This document shows positions 46,071 through 57,146 of a DNA stretch of 64,000 nt, one piece after another. Numbering within the stretch: the stretch's first letter is position 1; every line of letters starts with the position of its first letter. A program made the translations under genes and the position numbers. Origin of the DNA: Notospermus geniculatus (Eukaryota > Nemertea > Pilidiophora > Heteronemertea > Lineidae); assembly GCA_002633025.1 (NCBI GenBank), contig NMRB01000726.1, positions 186,001-250,000 of the forward strand. Direction: 5' to 3'. The notes below the pieces were generated by a model. The model was not told the origin of the DNA and did not search any database. It saw only the letters and a program-made list of their open reading frames with translations.

Positions 46071-46420
46071 TAAGACGTGATATCACGTCGTGCCGTAGTG
46101 CATCACAATGTGTGAAAGACGTGATAATTCGTCATAGCTTTTGTGTTACTACTGCGTTCTCAAATTGACTTAAACAACAAAGATTTGCTCACTTCCACTG
46201 AAATCTCAACCACAACCTCGGTCTGAAACTGAATGACGTAATGCAGAAAACCCCACAACAGTGACGTTGCGTCAGACTCCACCATTGCTGAATCATGGAT
46301 GGCGTCACTTCCACGGCGGCGCGCGACGTCCGCGGAAGATACGATGACGGTACGCACATGACGCTGCATGTGGTACGCGGATGGGACGTGTTGCGGAAGG
46401 TCGGTCAATTAGTGCAGCAT
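46071..46420. promoter_or_regulatory. CpG- and CRE-rich tract
   Basis: Contains the 16-bp palindrome GACGTGATATCACGTC (46074-46089), TGACGTAAT, TGACGTTGCGTCA and CACGGCGGCGCGCGACGTCC. The density of TGACG/CGTCA (CRE half-sites) is striking. It could be a promoter-proximal element for the + strand gene 4 kb downstream, or a CpG-rich transposon. No TATA or initiator is obvious. Confidence 0.3.
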
Positions 46421-47690
46421 TAACTGTATTTATTTGTCCTCTGATACAGAGTGATCCAGTCATGCCAGTGTGGGCCTCACATACCCTCTTCCTTAATGAT
46501 CTGGCTAGGGAGGCTACCGTCAGACATAATCGGTATATCGGTATCATCTCAGATTTATGCTTGGCCTGCTTATGGCAGCACTGCTTAAAATTCATTTGGC
46601 CTTTCTAAACAAAGCAGCATTGGATTAGAATTCCGAACCTTTATCTAATTAACACAAGCATTAAATTTTCAATATCGCCTGGTTAAAAATCTCATGATCC
46701 TGAACAATTTCGATAAATTTTTCATTAGCATGCTATTGTTTGTGAACTTTGTAAACAAAATTACTGTTTTAATTTCTGTTTGTTTGTTGTCTGAATACAT
46801 CGAATAAGCTTTGTCTAAATAAGGTACTTTTATTTGAGTAATTCCTTTGTATGTTTACTATATCGTATTGTTTTCTGGTTTGTTTACTCTTACTGAAACT
46901 GTGCCCCTAGTGGTAAATCCCTTTGTATTTATGCAAAAATGTCAACCCACATAGAGATCGAATCCAAGTTGGTCGACAAGGAAAGTTTTTTTCTTCAGCA
47001 AATGCTTTTGGCATGCTCATAAAAGTTGAATAAGGTTTACAGTTTTCCAATCTTTCTGCAGATCGGTTTCCTTGAGTCTGTTTAGCAAGTTTTCCATTCT
47101 TTTATGGACATCCGTGTTTAGACTTGCCAGTTTCAAAATTCAAATGATGGTTTTGACCAATATCAAAAATCTATTTTTTGCCACTATGGGCAAGAAGGAG
47201 GTTGAGGAAACCATCCTTTACCATTGGAGATGGCGCACAGAAGTATCCAGGCTGAAGAGAATCCACTAAGTAGGCCTAGCTGTAACAGGAAAGGATATCG
47301 TGAGGTATGGTAATCAGGGGTTCCTTATGAACAGCTTAATACTAACTGAATGAAGAAAGGCTAGTCAAGAATGAGATGTTGAAGTTCCATGGGCATGGAG
47401 TGCAGATAGGCCAACCAAGCAAGAAGTTTGCCAGCTGAATCTCCACCTTCCATTTACACAGAGCAGCGGTTCCTTGCTAAAAAATGGTTCAGATGAGCCC
47501 ATTATGTTTAATTCTGATGGTAGCCTCAGTGAGTGTTTGCTTTGTCAATGACAACCTTGTGTTAAGCCTTCCATTGATGGCTTGAGGGCTTCCTGGTTTG
47601 CAATTGTTTGGCTTGGAAAGTATCAGAGATGTTGTACATACCTCTAAGGATAACTACTGCAGGAGTGGATAATGAACATACAGATGGGAG
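46421..47690. other. AT-rich non-coding sequence
   Basis: No gene recognised. Chance frames at 46381-46608 overlap on both strands. Confidence 0.4.
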
Positions 47691-47723
47691 AACAAGTTTG
47701 ATATGACTTGTACTGGGGCGTAG

Positions 47724-47792
47724 TGGGGGGGAGGGGAGGGTCAGTGTGTTGGAAACAATGCACCCCCCCCCCCCCCCACCCCCCCCCCCCAC
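47724..47792. repeat. adjacent G-run and C-run tracts
   Basis: GGGGGGGAGGGGAGGG at about 47726-47741 is followed 20 bases later by a C17-A-C12 tract (47762-47791). Inverse homopolymer tracts so close could form a hairpin or quadruplex/i-motif. Confidence 0.85.
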
Positions 47793-47899
47793 TAGGAAAA
47801 TTCTTTGAAATTGACCACCCTGTCATTACAAGTCTTTTAAAATGACCATGAATTTAAAAAAAAGGAACAAATGAACCTCCCTCAGCTTCCTCACTTCAC

Positions 47900-48300
47900 C
47901 CTGTTGTATGTAAATCATAGAGGTAGTGACACAGGGGTAGAAGCTTTTTGTCCCTCAATCTGCCCTTACTGAAATACATTGGCAGGGGGTAGATGTGCAA
48001 GGTGAGACAAATACCATCAGCAAGGGGGCAAGAGCCCCCTTCACGATCTAAAGGCGGCTTGCCCCCCCCCCCTTATTATTGCAGAGCAGTGTCTTTTAAA
48101 AATTGCCCTCATTTTCATTCAAGAGATACAACAGTTGAACAAAGATCTGTACACTTCTGATTTCTCAAACATGTTACACCAGATTAACACTGAAAACATG
48201 CAACACTCAGAGATGTTACACCAGATTAACATTGAAAACATGCAACACTCTGAGATGTTACACCAGAATTAACATTGTGCCCCCTAAATATTTTTTCTGG
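47900..48300 (+). repeat. diverged repeat with 43-bp tandem units
   Basis: 48175-48275 holds two and a half units of GATGTTACACCAGATTAACA then CTGAAAACATGCAACACTC. To its left, AAGGGGGCAAGAGCCCCCTT and GCCCCCCCCCCTTATTATT resemble the GGGC-rich family at 7568. Confidence 0.6.
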
Positions 48301-49725
48301 CGGAAACCCTGCAGCAAATGATGGAGAACTTCCTACGTGTATATTTTCATTAATAATGCATTTTCTTAAGTTATTGCCCCCAAAAGAAGTTTGATAAAAA
48401 AATTATATTGAAAATTATATTTAAAGTAATGTGAAGTTGTCTCTCTGGATGATGTAAATAGGCGAAAAAGTTAGCTATGTGGGTGATATGTACGACATTG
48501 TAATGAGGATAATGATTATTTTTGCAGTATTGGCCGTTGGCAAAATTGACTAACAGAAATTCCATTTATAAGGCTTTGCCTTACATCGTTTAGTTATTGG
48601 CATTATTAGAATAAACATTTTTCACAGAACACCATTTTCTTGGGCATGTCTAAATCCAAACAACGAAAACAGAACTAAATGTGAAATGATTGTAATTAAT
48701 TATCCTTGGGCATCGTTTTATTAAACCTCGATGGTCTTAATAGTGTGTGCAAATACCGACACCTCTGAGGTGAAAATATGGCCCTCGCAAGACAATGACG
48801 TGTTTGTGGAGATATTTTTAAGAAGACATATTATGATAAGGTTAAGTAACCTTCTGGCTATGTTTTGTGACGAGGTAGTTCGGTACTGAATTGTTTCCAA
48901 GGAGAATAAGACATTTGCTGTTCGTTTCAAATTGTAAATCTTGAGGAAGGTTGCCTCAAATGTAAGGTAGAGAAAAATATCAGATGTGATGGAGGCATTC
49001 TGGCTTTCAAAGAAATGATTTCATTAAGAATGATGCCCATATCCGAAAATATCTTCATGCACGCTCTTTTTTTGCTTTTTTTCTGCAGTATTATGGAACC
49101 ATGAGGTAATGAGTCCGGAAAGTTAAAAAAACATGTTGTTGTCATTTTCATCCTGACAAAACCTTTTTTGATAATACAGATGCAGTGTTGAAGAACTGTG
49201 TGGTAAATATATTGACTAATAAACAAAAAAAAGTTTCATCTTGTCAGTTCAGATTCCATAAGGAGGCAATTTAAGGACGCAAATTTGTTTGACCGACATT
49301 TTGTCAGTGAAACTTGCTAACCAGTCAGTGCGGTTGGTATCCCAATCAGACTGCCTTTCAACGAAGCACAGCATCTATTTCAAGTTGCCCAGAGATTCAC
49401 CACTCAGCAAACTGAAGAAAAACATTGTGTAAAACCTGCAGGAAGAAATTATCAACTTCAGAATTGCTGTAAAACTAAGTTGTGCCATTAGAAATAGAAT
49501 GCAGAAAAACCTCCACACTTTTTGTCTCAAAGCCTTATTCAGGGTAGACTAAAAGCTGCCAGAAGGGAGTCCCGGGGCTATTAGAATTGTGATGGTTGCT
49601 GTTAGTGGAATTTCATAAGCCAGCAAACAATAGTTTTTATGAGAAAGGCTGATGTGTAACAATCACAGGCTATGAAACTGTGTGTCCTTAATATTTCATT
49701 TGAATATTTATGATGTTGTTGCTGA
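48301..49725. other. unique AT-rich non-coding sequence
   Basis: No gene recognised; presumably upstream flank or 5' intron of the thiamine-triphosphatase gene. Confidence 0.4.
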
Positions 49726-49728
49726 ACT

Positions 49729-50278
49729 CACCCCAGTGGTCTGCGGTTGGGTGCTGGTGAACCAAACCATACATCTGTTTTTGGGTGCTGATGAAACAGC
49801 CCCATTGACCTCCTGTTGTTAGGTGTTGATGAAACTGCCCCACTGATCTGTTGTTGGATGCTGATGAACCAACCCCATCTTTCTCTTGTTGGGTGTTGGT
49901 TAGCCAACCCCTTCAATCTAAAGATACTGTGCTTGATGAACCAAGCCCATTGATGTGTTGTTGGGTGCTGATGAACCAACCCCATAGATCTGTTGTTGGG
50001 TGCTGATGAACCAGCTCCATAGATCTGTCATGTCTGTTGTTGGGTGCTGATGAACCAACCCCATTGATCTGTTGTTAGGTGCTGATGAACCAACCCATAG
50101 TCTGTTGTTGGGTGTTGATGAACCAACCCCATAGATCTGTTGTTGGATGCTGATGAACCAACCCCATAGATCTGTTGTTGGGTGCTGATGAACCAACCCC
50201 ATAGATCTGTTGTTGGGTGCTGATGAACCAACCCCAGTGATCTGTTGTTGGGTGCCGATAAACCAACCCATGTTGTCG
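49729..50278. repeat. 35-bp minisatellite upstream of the THTPA exon
   Basis: About 15 units of GATCTGTTGTTGGGTGCTGA plus TGAACCAACCCCATA, with some 33-34 bp and some diverged units at the left end. The unit has no stop codon on the minus strand in any frame. Because 35 is not a multiple of three, each minus frame steps through the three peptide readings in turn (MGLVHQHPTTD, WGWFIS.QQQ, GVGSSAPNNR). The long frames so formed (up to 199 codons) are repeat artefacts. It ends about 75 bp before the splice acceptor. Confidence 0.95.
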
Positions 50279-50351
50279 GGGGCTGATCTGGTATTCATTG
50301 GATTTGGAATAAAAACTTTGCATAAAATGTGTTTCTCTTCTGTCTTTTCAG
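50279..50351 (+). other. intron 3' end with splice acceptor
   Basis: A pyrimidine-rich run, TTTCTCTTCTGTCTTTTCAG, ends at 50351. It shows that the exon with the start codon is not the first exon, so at least one untranslated exon lies upstream. Confidence 0.8.
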
Positions 50352-50369
50352 GTTTGAACAAGAGGCAAG

Positions 50370-51027
50370 ATGGCCGAGGCAGAATCCAGTGCAGTGGCTG
50401 GAGATCCAGCACAACCAGACCAGGAGAATCCTGCCCCTGCAGAAGTTGCAACTGCTTTAAACAACGAACAGACTGCATCAAGTGAAGCTGGTCAGGAGGA
50501 CGTCGATGTACCACCACCTAGGGTCATCGAAGTTGAAAGGAAATTTATTGTGCCAGAAGACTGTACATCCAGACTTGAAGAACTTGGTGCAGAACTCTTA
50601 AAAACGTCCACATTCACTGATGAATATTTCGATGTCCCGCAGCTGACCTTGACAACAGAGGATTACTGGTTGCGCAAGCGAGATGGACTCTTTCAACTGA
50701 AATTTCCGGCTGTGAAAAAAAATGTAGGTTCGTCATCCACGCAGTACATTGAACTGGAGAAGGAGGATGCCATCTTGGAGAAAGTGTCAGGCGTCCTGGA
50801 GGTGGAGTCCGGGTCCATGACGCTGACGGAATTCCTGAATCATTCCAAATGTACCTCATTCTCATGTTTCACTACGAACCGCCTGAGTTACAGTCTGGAT
50901 AGTTTTGAGATAGTCCTTGACGAAACCAACTTTGGTTATAGTGTTGGAGAAATTGAAAGAATTGTCGTGGATGAGTCCAGGATCCCCGAGGCTTTGGTTG
51001 CCATTGACGATATGGCGAAAAAGTTAG
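50370..51027 (+). CDS. THTPA: thiamine-triphosphatase (CYTH family), first coding exon
   Basis: Soluble enzyme expected to hydrolyse thiamine triphosphate to thiamine diphosphate with a divalent metal, in the cytosol. The exon encodes residues 1-219 plus one base of codon 220 (phase 1 donor, TTAG|GTACGT, at 51027/51028). Residues 1-50 are an Ala/Glu/Pro-rich, probably disordered extension that the roughly 230-residue vertebrate enzyme lacks. The CYTH signature EVERK (EXEXK) is at 54-58. It is followed by DEYFDVP (84-90), the basic DYWLRKR (98-104), FQLKF (108-112), the acidic YIELEKE (126-132), a conserved Arg 171, LDETNFGY (183-190) and GEIE (193-196). These match, in order, the triphosphate- and metal-binding tunnel residues of the family. 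Start chosen at 50370: 18 bases after the acceptor, and no earlier in-frame ATG in the exon. The usual C-terminal tail (about 40 residues) must be on a downstream exon; I could not locate it. The frame reads on past the donor to 51092, which I take as intron. Confidence 0.92.
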
Positions 51028-51356
51028 GTACGTCCTCATTTATGCATTTACTGGTACTTATGTTTTGTCGTGGCCATTCCATACAACCTTAGTAGTCGGA
51101 TCTCATGTTACCATGGGAATGTTCCAGAAATGGAAGTTCTTCCGGTTAATGGAGATTCTCATACCTATTGTCACGTAGTCATGAGGTCATTTTTAGCTCA
51201 CCCTAAAAATGCAGCAAATTTCAGCCGGATTGGACTTCAAATGTGACCCAATCTATCAAAAGTAGATGCAAGTCGCAATTGAGGAAAGGGTTAACAGCCT
51301 TACAGTACAATAGCTGAAATGTACGCCTGCGGGTTGACAAGAGTAGTGGACAGCAA
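51028..51356 (+). other. presumptive THTPA intron start
   Basis: GTACGT donor, then non-coding sequence. AATAGCTGAAATGTACG at about 51309 matches a fragment at 5700. Confidence 0.6.
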
Positions 51357-51605
51357 TAGGGCCATTTAGATGACAAGCCAAAAAACCACATTCAGATTCG
51401 ATCCGATTGGATCCGATCGACCCGCATCAGGTCTCATTTGCATTTTATGGTCGTATGTGGTCCAATGCGGTCCAATGTGGATTCAGGACCATTTTAAATC
51501 CACATTGGACCGCATTGGGTAGTGTTTACACGCAAGAGTTTTGAACCACAATCGGATTCGATCGGATCGCATGTGGATTTTTGCCTGTACATTCACGACC
51601 CAGGT
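51357..51605. mobile_element. foldback element with CCACATTGGACCGCATT core
   Basis: Central arms GGTCCAATGCGGTCCAATGT and its inverse flank a short centre (51485-51496). Outer arms share ATTCGATCCGATTGGATCCG-like sequence and its inverse CGGATTCGATCGGATCG. Total about 250 bp. Confidence 0.8.
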
Positions 51606-51730
51606 GAGCACATGGTCCATGGACCATTTCATTGAGGTCTTGCCACCAGAATGGGTCCTTGGGATCCTAATTTGTCAGCCACCTCCAAAGATAATGGAGC
51701 TTTCCCGCAGTGGCCTGGTTAGCCTATAGC

Positions 51731-51988
51731 CTAGTTCATACTTCGACGCACGACTATCGGCATCCGACGCGCGATCAAAATCTGGATGCCGACTATGCGG
51801 AGTTGATTCGTACTTCAGCGACGGTGACACGTTATGAAGTGATCCAAGTAATTACAGTCTAGCGATCGGACGCCGACCAAATCGCGTGACAGGGTCGGCA
51901 TCGAATTCAAGATAGCGCATCGGTCGCCGGTGATGGTCGTGCGTCGGTCGCCGGCGATGGTCGTGCGTCAAAGTATGAACTAGGCTTA
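51731..51988. mobile_element. MITE, AGCCTAGTTCATACTT ends
   Basis: Left AGCCTAGTTCATACTTCGAC then GCACGAC; right is the inverse, ending GTATGAACTAGGCTTA. The right end contains a direct pair of GTCGGTCGCCGGYGATGGTC units. CpG-rich, about 255 bp, probably TA-targeted. Confidence 0.9.
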
Positions 51989-51989
51989 T

Positions 51990-52230
51990 GACAACATTTA
52001 GCCAAGATTCCTTCCGTTGTCAAAGCCTGCTCAAACAAAAGGTGAATCTCCACCAAACGTTGTCGCAGGCCTAAATGGCCATTTGCGAAAACTCACTAAT
52101 AGTTTTTCCGGGACAGCCCAGTTGCCTACCACAACGTTAGCCAGGATTCCTTCCATTGTCAATACAGGTGAATCTCTGTTCAATGTTGTCGTCTGCCTAT
52201 TAACTCATGGGCCATTGCGAAAAGTCTATT
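51990..52230 (+). repeat. diverged ~125-bp tandem pair
   Basis: ACAACATTTAGCCAAGATTC...GGCCATTTGCGAAAA and ACAACGTTAGCCAGGATTCC...GGGCCATTGCGAAAA are successive copies with indels. Confidence 0.8.
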
Positions 52231-52900
52231 TTCATATGCAGTGTATGGGCAGCCATCATTCCTGCTATGGAGTGATAAATAAGATGATTTCAAAGTGCGC
52301 GGAGATATGAAAGAAGGTGTTGCGCTCAAATTTCCTAATAAAAATGTCAAATGAATTGACACTTGAATGATGTTGTCAACTGAAATTGTCACTTGACCAT
52401 GGATGTGCAGTTGCAGTCTTATCACATGCCTGGAATTTTCAATGTAATAACCATTCAAAAAGATTGAGTGTGAACTGACGTTAAGATACGTTTGGAATAT
52501 GAATGATGATTATTTTGTTGAATTTACTGCCATGGTCTTAACCCTTTTACTGCGGCAGCAACTTTTCCAAATACAACAAAGTGCTGCCACCTATCTGAAA
52601 ATTCCACAACTAATTGTTGTAAGAAGTGCAGATAAAAAAGTCAACATGTCGTCGCCTCCCCCAATGTGCCTTCAGTAGGAACCATTAGACGTGCTCTGCA
52701 CGTCATGTGCATATGAAGTGACATGGGCCATGACGTGCTGTGCATGTCCGCCATAGTGAAACTGAGTACGTAAATGAAATAGCTAGCCCTGCATCTGATT
52801 TTGAAATGGTCTGAAGCTGCAAGGTATTCGACCATTTCCAACAGTTTCAAGAGGACTGGTGAGGTACAGAAACTTTATAATATCTCAAGACTTTGGTCAC
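52231..52900. other. non-coding, no feature seen
   Basis: Only short overlapping frames. Nothing resembling the missing thiamine-triphosphatase C-terminus. Confidence 0.4.
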
Positions 52901-52902
52901 CT

Positions 52903-53063
52903 ACTGGTCAATGGGATCCTAGCTACGATAGAGGGCACCACACCAAAACCCGGTCCAGTACAATGGACGCCTTTTGTGTGGGAAATCGATCAGGACCGTG
53001 ATGTCAGTTTCATTTCAATAGTTTTAACCACTGGTGACACCTATTGAGGCAGTGGGCTATAGG
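52903..53063 (-). repeat. dispersed repeat, copy 2
   Basis: Inverse-orientation partner of 45262-45425. The frame 52859-53047 is repeat-derived. Confidence 0.75.
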
Positions 53064-54355
53064 GTCCCCATTTATCGTAGATGTAGTTATGCTGAGGACA
53101 GGTCATAGTAAATTGCAGTCACCATGCATACTATTGGTTACCACCTGTTCTGAAACTAAGCAAACCTCATCATAAATTCTGTGTAATACTATTTTCTGCC
53201 GTTACCTCACCTTCCGTCACACAGATGTTCATCCTGGTCGCATTAATTTGTCAAAACCATATTCGATACCTTGTTGCCGGTAACAGCAAATTACTATAAA
53301 GAAAATTACCATGCTAACTGCGAAGGAGTTGGTAAAAAACTACTTTGGTAATCCCGAACTGTGATCTGGGCTACTTTGAATTCTGCTAGGATGCTGGACT
53401 GCCACCATTAGACTAGAAAAGTTGGGCAATCTGTGCACATAAAACCAAATTCACACTAGTTAGGGACTCGAGGGAGGGATCTGTGATCTCATGCGGTGGT
53501 CACGCCGTATTTAAGACCGCGGGTTATCTAACTTTATGCCCGTTCCGAGTAACATCTCACCGGTGATATAATTGTAATATAAATCAATCAAATTGCCATT
53601 TCTTCGTGAGCTAACGGCTGAGAATATGCAAATGGGATCCCTAGGAGACTCCTGCGACTTCGCAAACACTGATTTTTCAGTGTTGTGTAATTACTGGCCT
53701 GCGCTCTGAAATTACCTACATGACGCTCATGCTAAGTGACTCCGCAATGTCTTATAAATTTATGATCTGGGCGTACTAGTGTGACATCGGCCACGGCTGA
53801 CAATTACCTAGGGTCATTAGTAGGGCAAAGAAAATACTTTATCATGATTTAAAATGAACTTGCGGGTCTGGAACATTTTACTGCTTTTAGCATCCAGGAT
53901 CAAAATCGGCACGTCTTTCTGCTTTTTGGCTGCTGAGGCAGTTGATTAGCTAATGCTTAAGTTGTTTATCTGTTTGACACATGAAAGGCTAGAAATTGAG
54001 CATAAATGAAACAGATCAGAAGTCAGGTTCACCTCAACTTCACTGCCTCTGGTAGTGTATACAACTGTGGTATCCCAGACTGATGTATGTTGCCACAACT
54101 CTTGGCAAAGTTGACTTCTAAGTTGGCCATCTAAGTCAGCCAACTTAGTAGACGTTTTAAGCACCAAGTTGGTTGAAATGGTCGCAAGACAAACAAGATT
54201 AATGATGACTTTCAATATACCAATCTGATTACCCTGGTCCACTTTGGGTTCAGTTTATTAAACCAGCTGATTTGAAGTATGTCTGCACCGAAGAGTAAAA
54301 TCTCCTTTAATGGACCTGCTCTAATTAAAGGCATCACAAAGTCAGTTCTGGGTTT
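53064..54355. other. unique non-coding sequence
   Basis: No gene or transposon recognised. Confidence 0.4.
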
Positions 54356-54469
54356 GGGTCCGTATATATTCACAAACCTACTTGACTCAAAGTGTGATAC
54401 TTATCTTTTGTGTTGAACAAAGGATAAGTGTCACACTTAGACTTAAGTAGGTTTATGAATACGGGGCCC
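54356..54469. mobile_element. palindromic MITE, GGGCCCRTATTCATAAA family
   Basis: GGGTCCGTATATATTCACAA...TTTATGAATACGGGGCCC with the family's TGATACTTATCTTTTGTGTT centre. Confidence 0.9.
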
Positions 54470-55428
54470 GAAGACTCCATTTCTATTCAGTTCTTCCCGT
54501 TTTGGGACAGGGCCCTCCTAAACTGGGGTATCTGTCGAAAGACATACAGTACTGTATGACAGCAATTATTGCTGTCTGAGAGCAATAATTGACTATCTGA
54601 CGGCACTGACTTTCAACAGAAAACTGTCACGTGGAGTGCGAGCGCCTTTAAACCCAAGTTTCCCTAACATCATTAGATAACTGTGACATGGATTACCACT
54701 GATTTGTGCACATTTCCAAGCTTGGCACTTTGCCCATGTTGGAGTAAGGGTGAATCATACTTTAGTGGAAACAACTACCAGTTGGGGGACATCCTTTTGA
54801 CGAGGTACGACTCTGAGCATCTCTGCCTTACTTTGTGTTTTAAAGCCCAATGGAAAAATTGGTTGTGTCAATTGGCGGTACACTTTGTCAAATTCACACC
54901 AGAAAAACTTCACACTCTGGCTAATTGTCGTCATGTAAAACATTGAAATTTTCCGATTAGCGCTTTTCCAATTAAGTGGTGGATGTTCCATGACCTGCAT
55001 GTCAAATTGGTCACTTTACCCAATACTGCTCGAGTTCGTTTGCGCCTTGTAAAAAAATATGCAAATACACAGCGCTAATGGTGCAAATGAACGCTGGTTA
55101 GCTGTTCGCGGAGGCCTGTTGCATCGTAATGAACTTAATACAATGGTTGGCAGCCAATGAAAAAGACAAGTTGTTGAATGTCGCTGTTAACTGTTCATTA
55201 GTAAGTTTCTGACCTGAGGTGGTGACTTTTTTATCGATGAGGTTGTCTGGTTCATTAGAAGTGTTACATTGGTTAAGTATTGACAGTTCGGTCAGTCGTG
55301 GGGTTTGATGAGCTGTTTGGTTCATCGTCTTCAATATATCAGTGTTTGTGAGATTCGGGGACTTATGAGGATTTGGCTTGGCTCTGAGATGATGGTGCAC
55401 TTTCTTCAGGCCATTCCAAAGGTCCTGG
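54470..55428. other. non-coding, no clear gene
   Basis: Contains GACAGCAATTATTGCTGTC at about 54558. Frames at 54683-54946 (+) and 55098-55433 (-) have no splice context or recognised domain. Confidence 0.4.
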
Positions 55429-55815
55429 GACAATACTCATAAAACTACTGGGTCCATATTCATAAACACACTTAAGTCAAAGTATGATACATGTACTTAT
55501 CTTTTGTGTTGAACAGAGATAAGTGTCACACTTAGACTTAAGTAGTTTTATGAATATGAGGCCTGAAGTTTTAAAGTGTGACACTTATCCTTTGTTCAAC
55601 ACAAAAGATAAGTATCACACTCTGACTTAAGTAGTTTTATGAATATGGGCCCAGACCCCATATATTCATAATCGTACATGAATTTCTCTTTTGTGTTGAA
55701 CAAAGGATTGTGTCGCACCCATATTTAAAAAACTACTTAAGTCTAAATGTGACACTTATCCTTTGTTCAACACAAGAGATGACACTTTGACTTAGTATGT
55801 TTATGATGGACCCTG
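55429..55815. mobile_element. cluster of palindromic MITEs
   Basis: At least three joined members or part-members of the same family: 55450-55564 (full), 55568-55652 (missing its left outer end) and about 55656-55812 (two fused, internally deleted copies). A solitary end, ATACTCATAAAACTACT, at 55433 precedes them. Confidence 0.85.
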
Positions 55816-55953
55816 GGACCTTATTCACAAAGCCCCCTATCTTTGAGGGTACGTAAATCCTTTGTCAGGCTGGTAGTGGGTTTCCCACAAATGGACAATA
55901 GTTTACAGTACACACTCCGTGAAGTAATGACAACTTCATGAATAAAGTCCCAG
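55814..55953. mobile_element. foldback, TGGGACCTTATTCA ends
   Basis: CTGGGACCTTATTCACAAAG at the left and CTTCATGAATAAAGTCCCAG at the right are inverse. Sits directly beside the palindromic cluster and has a similar TTATTCA end. Confidence 0.75.
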
Positions 55954-55984
55954 GTCATGTCGATTCGGGGATGACATCCCAACA

Positions 55985-56115
55985 TTTGAGTATTTCATTT
56001 GGCATTGGAATGTGCTGAATGTATGCTGCTTCCAAAATGCAGCACAGATGGAGCATATGCTGGATATGTGCTGCCATTATGCTCATTGCTGTGCTGTAGA
56101 TGTGCTCCAGGTATG
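55985..56115 (+). repeat. degenerate TGTGCTG/TATGCTG repeat
   Basis: Eight or more variants of RTGTGCTG or TATGCTG at intervals of about 12-20 bp; a decayed minisatellite. Confidence 0.6.
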
Positions 56116-57005
56116 CTGAATGGTATTTTTTGGTAGTGGTAAGTCAAGGAGATTGAAAGAGCAATACTAGCTTTGTATTTGTTTTGTGATTTTGATCAGC
56201 AGCAAAATCAGGGAGTTGAGTTGAGTATAGCTTCTTCGAAAAAACTGGTCGTGGTTTTCGAGACTTTTTAGTACTATAGACACTTTAAGGCCTGCAAGAA
56301 CTTGTGATTATGACATATCAACATGCCGGCCAGCTTGTCTCATCAAATGGCAGTCCATCAGTTGGTTATGAAATATGGAAATTGTAATGCCTAACCCCGA
56401 AACCTGTGAATTACATTCCAAGCCATCAAATTCGTAATTGAACTGAACAACTTGATATTGAATACATACAAAGAACGATGCCCAAAGAACAAGCAGCGGA
56501 GGGAAGTGAAGTGCAAGTGAAACAAGTCTGCGGACTAGACGTTGGATAAATCGATGCAAATATAAAAATCTATATGTGAATCCATCACTTATTTGACAAG
56601 AAGAAATCTTGGTCCACATTACCCGGTCTCGTAGGGCGTCATTTTCTAGCCGCATTAATCATCTTCAATTTTGCTTGTCAAGTTACTGTCTAGCACATTG
56701 ACTGTTGTACAATGACCCCAGCTGGTTACATTGGTGTCTGGCTTGACCATGATTCTTTTCCAACCCAGAGGTTTTGAAGATAAAAGTGTCTTTCAAATGT
56801 TTCTTCAGTTTGTGAACTTTTCTGGCCTGATGTTACACTGACACTGGTTGGTGACACTTTGACTAGAGGAAGATTCCATTTGATTTGGGATGCCATCTCT
56901 CATCCAATATGGCCGCCACATCCACCATCTTGATTTTCATTTCAGGACATTCCAGGCTGCCTTGCTTGGAGTTACGTTTTCACTCACGGTGGGGCAGGTG
57001 TGGTA
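56116..57005. other. non-coding, no clear gene
   Basis: Minus frame 56308-56655 (115 codons, one hydrophobic stretch) starts MRLENDALRDR and has no recognised family or splice support. Confidence 0.35.
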
Positions 57006-57010
57006 ACACT

Positions 57011-57141
57011 CAGGGGCGGATCCACAATTTCGGAAAAGAGGAGGCGCACTCTGCTAGAAACATTGAAATCTGTCAATTTTACAGATTTGTTGGCCGAAAC
57101 AGGGACGTGCGACGGGTGCACCCCCCTTGGATCTGTACCTG
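57011..57141 (+). mobile_element. 131-bp TIR element, ACACT TSD
   Basis: Starts CAGGGGCGGATCCACAATTT and ends CCCCTTGGATCTGTACCTG, short imperfect inverse ends. Flanked by ACACT at 57006-57010 and 57142-57146. Related in inverse orientation to 62912-63073. Confidence 0.8.
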
Positions 57142-57146
57142 ACACT

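Noticed and set aside
49918-50517. 199-codon minus-strand repetitive protein
   Set aside because: Entirely explained by a stop-free 35-bp minisatellite and the reverse of the THTPA exon.
51028-51092. Extension of the thiamine-triphosphatase frame to the stop at 51090-51092
   Set aside because: The donor TTAG|GTACGT is strong and the appended 21 residues do not resemble the family's C-terminal tail.
56308-56655. 115-codon minus-strand frame with one hydrophobic segment
   Set aside because: No splice context or recognised family; the hydrophobic stretch alone is weak evidence.
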